In this document: positions 57,619 to 64,000 of the stretch, in pieces
Layout: each line of letters opens with the position of its first letter
How positions within the stretch are numbered: the stretch's first letter is position 1
Assembly: GCA_021234155.1 (NCBI GenBank)
Contig: JAJEKV010000057.1
Location: forward strand, 6,045,821-6,109,820
Direction: 5' to 3'
DNA: 64,000 nt
Source: Isoetes taiwanensis
Lineage: Eukaryota > Streptophyta > Lycopodiopsida > Isoetales > Isoetaceae
Translations under genes and position numbers: made by a program
The notes under the pieces: model-generated
Database searches by the model: none
What the model was told of the DNA's origin: nothing
What the model saw: only the letters and a program-made list of their open reading frames with translations

Positions 57619-60600
57619 TTACTTGAAACAAAGGAATGATCCAGAACTATGACGAAATAACCTATTATGGTTATTTATTAGCTTGTTGGCTTCATTACTA
57701 GTTTCTTCTTGAAATTCATAACCAAGTGCAATGGCACATTCCACAAAACGTTCTTTTTCCTCCTTTTGAACTTGAATTTCAATAAGCACATTACCCCCTT
57801 CTTCACCCTGCAACATGTTATGTGTTAACCTTCTTGAAGAAAATATTAGCAAAAATTTATGATTAGTCTTTGGTCTAAATATGTGATAATCGAGGTAATT
57901 GTATATTTCTTCACCTAAGCACTTTACCATGGGGCTTGAAACCTCACCTTATTAACAGAAAAGAAAAGTGTTTGAAGTAAATACGTGGTCTCCAAAGACA
58001 GCGCCGTATGTAAGGCATGAGGAAAAAGAGCACAATGTCTTACCCTTTCACATGCAATCAAAGGATCTTTGAGGGTTTATTTGTTCGGTGACAAAGGGAA
58101 AGAACACTACAACCTACTCTACCATCATCTTTTTTGATCATTACTCTCCCAACGTAAAATGATAATTGTTTGCTTTGCGAGGTGGCTACGCTCTTTTCGG
58201 AAGTGCGGTTGCTCAACATCGTTCTAAGATCACAATATGATCTACCACTAGACAATAGCAAGGTGCTCGGGCTTGGCTTAATGGGTGCTCAAGTTAAGCT
58301 TAGATAGCTCCTTTCCAAAAGCATAGCATATTGGATATCATAACATAGTTAGAAAATGTGCATAACAAAAGTTCGACGACCTTGTGACTGTAATGGAACA
58401 ATTGATATATTCCAATGTGGTGTGAATGTGTCCGAAACTTCTTAAGAGCACCGGGCTTTTCCGAAATATAAATCTGCATAGAATTTCATCCTTAACAAAT
58501 GCACGCCTCCCATCCGCAAATGAGAATTGAATGTGAACAAAGACTAGAAATTTTCATATAATACCAAACTTTAGCTCTATAAGATATTACCAGTGCTTGA
58601 GATGGTCTTTGACTCAATCATTTTCTCATCATATCTAGAACTTGCAACCCGTAAGCAACTATCCGCTTTATCGGATCCCGGACTTCCTCTTCCTTGAGAT
58701 AACACCGCAAAAAGAGAGTTGAAGGTCATCTTATCTATGTTACGAGAGACATGATAAAGATCAAAACTTATGTGGTAACGACATGGAGTTGTACTTATAA
58801 AAGTTAGTTCAACAAAACCATTACCTTACCTACATAAAACAAGGGCATTTTGGTCATCGAATATCGATATTTCAATTACAGAATGTTGACATGTCCAATC
58901 TGAAAGTATAGTGACCCAACCGCCCGGACCCCAAAATTTGGTTGTGAAAAAGCAAAATGAAAGCTCATAACATAAAAATTTACCAGGTCAACCAGCTTTT
59001 TAAATGTTCCTGGTTTCTCCGACATAGTTATTGCAAGAACAACCTCTTTCCTAGCGCCAACATTCGCTAGTTCCGTGACAAGTCGCAAGCGATCAAAATT
59101 CATATTGGCCCCACTAGTAATAGCTACAACAGTTTCGCCTTGCAGTCCATAATATTTGCAGTAAGCTTTTGCTCCAGCCAATGCAAGAGCTCCTGCAGGC
59201 ACAAGAATACTTCTTTTCTCCTCAAACATGTCCTACCTTGCAATTAACAGGGGAAGTGTGAAGTTAAGCATGACATGTCTCACAACATAAAGTTAACAGC
59301 ACAAGCTATAGAAAATGTTTCATTTTGTTTCTACTGTTGTATATTGTTTCTACTAGGGTAAAAGCATGTTAGGGTGTCCCTTAAAAAGTATTATTTAGTG
59401 ACCAAAAAAGTACCTAAAAAGGTACCCAAGACTGGGTACTGGGTACCTGTGTAATATCTCAATAAAAAGTACACTCTAGAACTTTTATATATATTTTGGT
59501 CTCCAGTAGCATTATCTTTATCTTAACTTTGAATATTAATGCGTCCTTGACTTTTATTTTGGACTTTCGTACTAGTTTTAATGAAAATAAAAATGAGAAA
59601 GTACCCAGTTTTGAAGTACCTAGTGTATGTACTTTTGCAGGTTCCAAAAGTGGTACACCCTAACATGCTTTTACCCACTATTGTGTAATGACGGAAACAC
59701 ACCAAGGCAATGCTGGAAAGTTCCAAATGCTTGCAGTACGCATTGAATGTCCTAGGAATAGTAAACTGAATACCTTTATAGCAGCACAAACTGCATCACG
59801 GTTAACAAGAACAATTCCATCAATCACTCCCCGCATAGGCTAAAATGTCTCTTCACCAACTTGTTTCACGCCTTCGCCATCGGCAAAAACCACCACGTGC
59901 TCAAGTAACACACACATTCACCATGATACAAAGAGAGCCCATTGCATTTGCATCAATGGGCTCTACTCCAATAATTTTAACCTGTGGAATTCAATGTCTC
60001 GCACCATATATATCAATTCATCAAAGAAATGTTGGAATCATGCATGGCTACCTCTCGGTCGAATACGCTTTTATGTAAGCCGCAATGCCCGCAATAAGAC
60101 CTCCACCGCCAACCGGAACAAAGACAACATGTAATGGGCCTCCATGTTGGCGAATAATTTCCATCCCAACTGTCCCTTGTCCCGCAATGATCTCTGGATT
60201 GTCGAATGGTGGTATAAAAACTCTACCTTCCTGCTTGCTGCGTTTTTTCGCGTAAGATTGGGCTTCATCATATGAATCACCAACTAATACCACAGTTGCG
60301 CCCAGCCTTTCTACAGACATCCAGAGACTATAAGAGTATAGCTAGTATAGAAAGTACATACAAAATAAGGCATATGAATGTGAAATATGAATGTGAATTG
60401 AATATGCTACCATACCTTAATTTCAGGGGTAGTGATACGGCATAGCTATGATCGCATCACGCCCAAGCCGACGCCAAGCAAGCCGATTACAACGCCTTTG
60501 GGCATGGTTACCAGCAGATGAACATATTACCCCCTTGCTCCTCGTATTGCAACGATTCAGGCAAAGCTTTCAACAAAGGAGCTTCCTGTTCCTGTTGCTC
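57619..60600 (-). pseudogene. Biosynthetic threonine dehydratase, decayed
   Basis: Minus strand, PLP-dependent threonine deaminase (threonine to 2-oxobutanoate, first step of isoleucine synthesis, plastid). Exons: about 60600-60430 (VICSSAGNHAQ, PLP-site region), 60310-60052 (GATVVLVGDSYDEAQ, FIPPFDNPEIIAGQGTVGME, the GGGGLIAG phosphate loop), 59981-59774 (VKIIGVEPIDANAM, then frame shifts and an in-frame stop), 59232-58984 (LALAGAKAYCKYYGLQGE, TSGANMNFDRLRL), and 57807-57619 (ACT-like regulatory end, GGNVLIEIQVQKEEKERF, LGYEFQEETSNEA). The N-terminal exons with the PLP lysine and the transit peptide are not seen. Frame shifts in the 60.5 and 59.9 kb exons indicate a pseudogene. A MITE sits in the intron at 59.4-59.7 kb. 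Confidence 0.85.
59356..59676. mobile_element. MITE with perfect 21 bp inverted repeats
   Basis: 321 bp. GGGTAAAAGCATGTTAGGGTG at 59356 and its exact complement at 59656-59676. ACTA flanks both sides (59352-59355, 59677-59680), a possible 4 bp duplication. Lies in an intron of the threonine dehydratase gene. A second copy starts at 63748. Confidence 0.9.
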
Positions 60601-60899
60601 AACTGCAGCAGATTGTTCGTTGTCAGTATTATTATCTACCTAAATAAATGTAAGCCACAACTACAGGCCATTTTGGCGTTTGGAGGAGGCAAGACATGGG
60701 ATATGGGAGGAAGGTCCGCAAGGGGTATAGCAAGTGGACGATTTCGCAACACGCTTAGAAGACAGGCATAGGAATACCCGAAACCGCATTAACGGCCGAT
60801 TTGGCAGAGGAGTACAGAGGACTCCATCGATGCTAAGGTCTGATTGAAGAAAGAAGTATTCGGTCTGCTTGCCAGCTACCCAAATACGCCATAGCCACG

Positions 60900-61053
60900 C
60901 CTGCGAAGGAACGGGGCTGGATGACCGAGCATTTACAGGCAGCAGCCAGTTTTTAGCAGTCATCAGCATATGCTAGGTATATGCCGGCATATACCTGGAT
61001 ATGCCCACATACCCACATAAACGAGGGTTTGCCCCCCTAGGGGCAACCCAAAA
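60900..61053 (+). repeat. Dispersed repeat R, copy 3
   Basis: TATGCCGGCATATACCTGG..., hairpin at 61025-61049, then AAAAA. The stretch 60610-60900 may also belong to it (frames only, nothing recognised). Confidence 0.75.
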
Positions 61054-61500
61054 ATGCTGGTTGCTTGCCAAATGTTACGTTTCACTCATTCCTCGATGTT
61101 ACTTCAGTAACCAAAAACAAATCCAATGCATAACCTGCCCTATATAGTGCTCTGTGAAGACAAATTTAACATTAGCATTTATAGAAAGAAGGTCCCGTTA
61201 GTACTTTTCTCCTGGCTATTTTGTTACTGGGGACTAAACATACTATTACCATGATCTCAGGTGGTAAAAAATGTCATTGCCTTGCTTTGGGGTTGATTAC
61301 CTGGATGTCCAGATAACTATTGTTTAGGCATTGAGATATGGCAGCAGACAGGAGGCATTTTCATTTCACAAAAAAAGGACATTAAAGACTTACTACAGCA
61401 CACAAGGCTCCCAAAAATGAACTTGCATAAAAAATCAACATGAAAACCAGTATGTATGTGGTTTTTTTCTATAACAACAGATAATGTCAACAAAAACCAT
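61054..61500. other. Intergenic, nothing recognised
   Basis: AT-rich; no gene or repeat seen. Confidence 0.4.
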
Positions 61501-61850
61501 GTGTCCTTCATGGTTTTGCAAAACCATTGATAGTTCATATCATATTTTTTGTACTAATTCTAAATTGTACACGAGTTTCTAAAAACCATCATTAGTTTGT
61601 AAGATGGTTTTTTGACGTACATTGATTCTCCAAAATCATTTCTACTTCATATCATGTTTAATTACATGAATTCTACATCGTACAGTGGTTTTCCGAAATT
61701 ATTATTGGTTTGGAAGATGTATTTTAAATATATCTTGATTTTGCAAGACCATTGCTAGTTCATATCATATTTAATTATATGTATTCTAGAATTTACAATG
61801 ATTTCTCTAAATCATCATTAATTTATGGGATGCTTTGTACTTATACTTTT
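61500..61850. repeat. Degenerate tandem repeat, period about 120 bp
   Basis: Three units sharing TTCATATCAT-TTTAATTA, GAATTCTA, AAATCATCATTA and AAGACCATTG-TAG. Confidence 0.65.
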
Positions 61851-62120
61851 TTCAATATTACAATTTTGGATGTTTTCACATTCTAGATGTATTTATACTA
61901 TCGAGTTTTTCTTGTTAGTTCAAAAATCATGTCGAATTTCACAAAGAAGCTACGATTTTTTGATGTGGTTAATCATTGTGCTTGAAGATGTAAAACTTCT
62001 AAAGTAGGAAGCACACGTTGTAGTGCTTCATAAAATTAAATTAACGTTATCAATAGATTTTAGTAAAAAAAAAGACATAGATTTAAATCAAATTCTTGCC
62101 TAGCAATGTGAAAAAACTGA

Positions 62121-62176
62121 TAATAGAATAGAATAGAATAGAATAGAATAGAATAGAATAGAATAGAATAGAATAG
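62121..62176. repeat. Pentanucleotide microsatellite (AATAG)n
   Basis: Eleven uninterrupted AATAG units. Confidence 0.95.
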
Positions 62177-63747
62177 GTTTTTTAGCGTCCATGGAGACCG
62201 ACTGGCCTATGGGACCCAAACAAAAAGAGAGCAGCAAGCGTATTACTGACAGGATTAAAAAACCCCCTCCCCGAAGGGTTTTCGAGGGAAAAACCTTAGC
62301 ATTTGGTGTTTAACTCTTCACCTCATAGCAATGTAGGAAACCTTATAACGAATGCAAATTGTTATTTTGAATGTTGTGAGAAATTTTATGATGAATAGGG
62401 GTGAACCATGGAAGGTACCTAGATCATCTGCACACTTGCTAGCTGACAACACTTCTTGTGCTACGCTAATTTCAATTTGGGATGCTTGTTGTGATAATTC
62501 CATGGCACAACGGGATCTTTGTGTTTGGCACATTTAACATGCTTCAAGTAACCGTCTCTGATTACGAGCACACCAGAACTGCCTTGACATAGACAATACA
62601 ACATTTGCAAATAATCCGATCTTCATCTTGTAGCTGATTTGCAAGGACTTTGCTTTGGTCCTGCCTCGGTTCATTGTGATATCGATATCGCTATCTGCTC
62701 AATATAACACTTTTTGGATTAGCTCTTGTACAAACAACATACTTGCACAAGTGTGGCAGAAGTCGATCTCCCTTTCATGCAAAGCCAATTCCTAATCCCA
62801 AAAAAGTCTATGGTATATCAAATGCATTAGGGAATTGCATATCAATCAAAAAGTACAATGGAGAATTACCTTACCATTTGTGAATCTGTTCTCTTCACCT
62901 AAGAATAGCCTGGACATAAAAAAAAAATGATCTATGAGGCAAGCTTCACAGTGCCTCTCACAAACTCATAAGTATTAATTTATGTGCATATAGACTACAA
63001 ATTTCAATCTTAGATGATTCTGTTTGAAGACCTACTATAAAATGTACACAACAATCACCGGGTCTAGGATGGAAGGCTTGGATGGCGATGGTAAAATATA
63101 TCGTCCTTTACCTGTTTGGGGTTTACATTAATCTAGACAGTGTAAATCCTCATTCGAGGCTTTCCTAGGACCTAGATTTTGCAAGTTTAAAATAGAATAT
63201 GGAGTTGGGACGTACCTAAGCCACTTACAAAGAAGACTGGATTCATTCCATTGCCTGCAGAATGTTAGAAAAAAATTTAGAATGAGAATCTCGCTGAATC
63301 CCTCTATCGAAATCTCCTAGTCATATTGTCATGTACTTTATCGTATTATTGAATTGGCTCAAAATTATCGAATTGATCCGACTTTTCATGTACGTAGGGT
63401 AGATTGTTGAATTGGTCCAATGATACATTGGCTGAACTACTATTGCACATTATTGGAGTTGTGGTTTCTCTAGACTTATAAGGCTTTGCTATAGATTTAC
63501 CTTCGAGATTGAGTTGTGACTTCATCTCGTACATGTCCATGATTACAAAAGGGCATAGCTCCCGACAATCTCAGTTTAAGCATTAATATATCTGCCAAAC
63601 ACCTGGAAATATATAGAGAAGCCATTGTTAACCATTTTGCAATCCAAACACTCAGGGCCAACCCAAAAATCTTTCCCATATTTAGCTTTTGTAGGAAAAT
63701 TCTATAAAATATGGTGGCAATGTCAATGTTGGCGTTATTTGTTTGAA
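62177..63747. other. Intergenic, no gene recognised
   Basis: AT-rich; short frames only, none with recognisable family motifs. Confidence 0.4.
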
Positions 63748-64000
63748 GGGTAAAAGCATGTTAACACCTTAAAAATATTATTTAGTGACCAAAAGGTATT
63801 AAAAGGTACCCGTTAACCATTTAATATCTCAATAAAAGGTACATTCTAGGACTTTTATATATATTTTGATCTCCGGTAGCATTATCCTTATCTTAACTTT
63901 CAATATTAATGTGTCCTTGACTTTTATTTTGAACTTTTGTACTAGTTTTAATGAAAATAAAAATGAGAAAGTACCCAGTTCTGAAGTACCTAGTGTATGT
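63748..64000. mobile_element. Second copy of the 21 bp-TIR MITE, cut by window end
   Basis: Begins GGGTAAAAGCATGTTAA and follows the 59356-59676 copy with substitutions and a small deletion (the GGGTACTGGGTACC part) through TACCTAGTGTATGT. The right terminus lies beyond the window. Confidence 0.9.

Overview
This looks like nuclear DNA of a land plant with a large, repeat-rich genome. The evidence is GT-AG introns with pyrimidine-rich acceptors, a plant-type pentatricopeptide (PPR) fragment, a fragment resembling the ankyrin part of the plant ubiquitin ligase KEG, a plant-type threonine dehydratase, a chromodomain Ty3/gypsy retrotransposon primed by initiator-Met tRNA, and Helitron, CACTA and MITE termini. 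The PPR style, the DUF7869-like gene and the ParB-methyltransferase gene would fit a seed-free plant such as a fern or lycophyte, but that is an inference. Most genes are decayed, so pseudogenes and mobile elements dominate.

Layout. 1-7.6 kb: two divergent decayed genes, a DUF7869/transposase-like gene (minus) and a ParB-like plus N6-adenine-methyltransferase-like gene (plus). Their introns and flanks carry a family of short near-perfect palindromes built on TCTATGCGCGCATAGA. 7.9-9.2 kb: ankyrin (KEG-like) and PPR fragments abut on the minus strand. 9.4-11.8 kb: a decayed Ulp1-like cysteine protease gene with an internal 410 bp tandem duplication. 12.5-29.3 kb: one complete Ty3/gypsy chromovirus with both LTRs, TSD, PBS and PPT. 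It carries three extra reading frames before gag; the first encodes a histone H3 fold. A 5'-truncated LINE (14.29-16.38 kb) and a reverse Helitron (25.69-27.43 kb) containing about 1.5 kb of polypyrimidine are nested in it.

29.3-34.7 kb: degenerate satellite, an unknown ORF, and copy A of a Vgb-like beta-propeller gene. 35-41 kb: a transposase-like gene (minus) split by two elements with CATTAG...CTAATG ends. 43-46.8 kb: a CACTA-like terminus, a TIR element and a Helitron 3' end. 46.8-51.9 kb: copies B and C of the Vgb-like gene and their duplicated flanks. 52.3 kb: a Ty1/copia Gag fragment. 54.1-55.6 kb: four clean exons of an alpha-N-terminal protein methyltransferase. 57.6-60.6 kb: a decayed biosynthetic threonine dehydratase gene with a MITE in an intron. 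A second copy of that MITE runs off the right edge.

The most interesting items are the histone H3 fold inside an LTR retrotransposon that also encodes a chromodomain, and the DUF7869 / ParB-methyltransferase pair set among parS-like palindromes. In-frame stops in the retrotransposon fall largely where C-to-T changes at CAG, CAA or CGA would create them, which fits methylation-driven decay of once-open frames.
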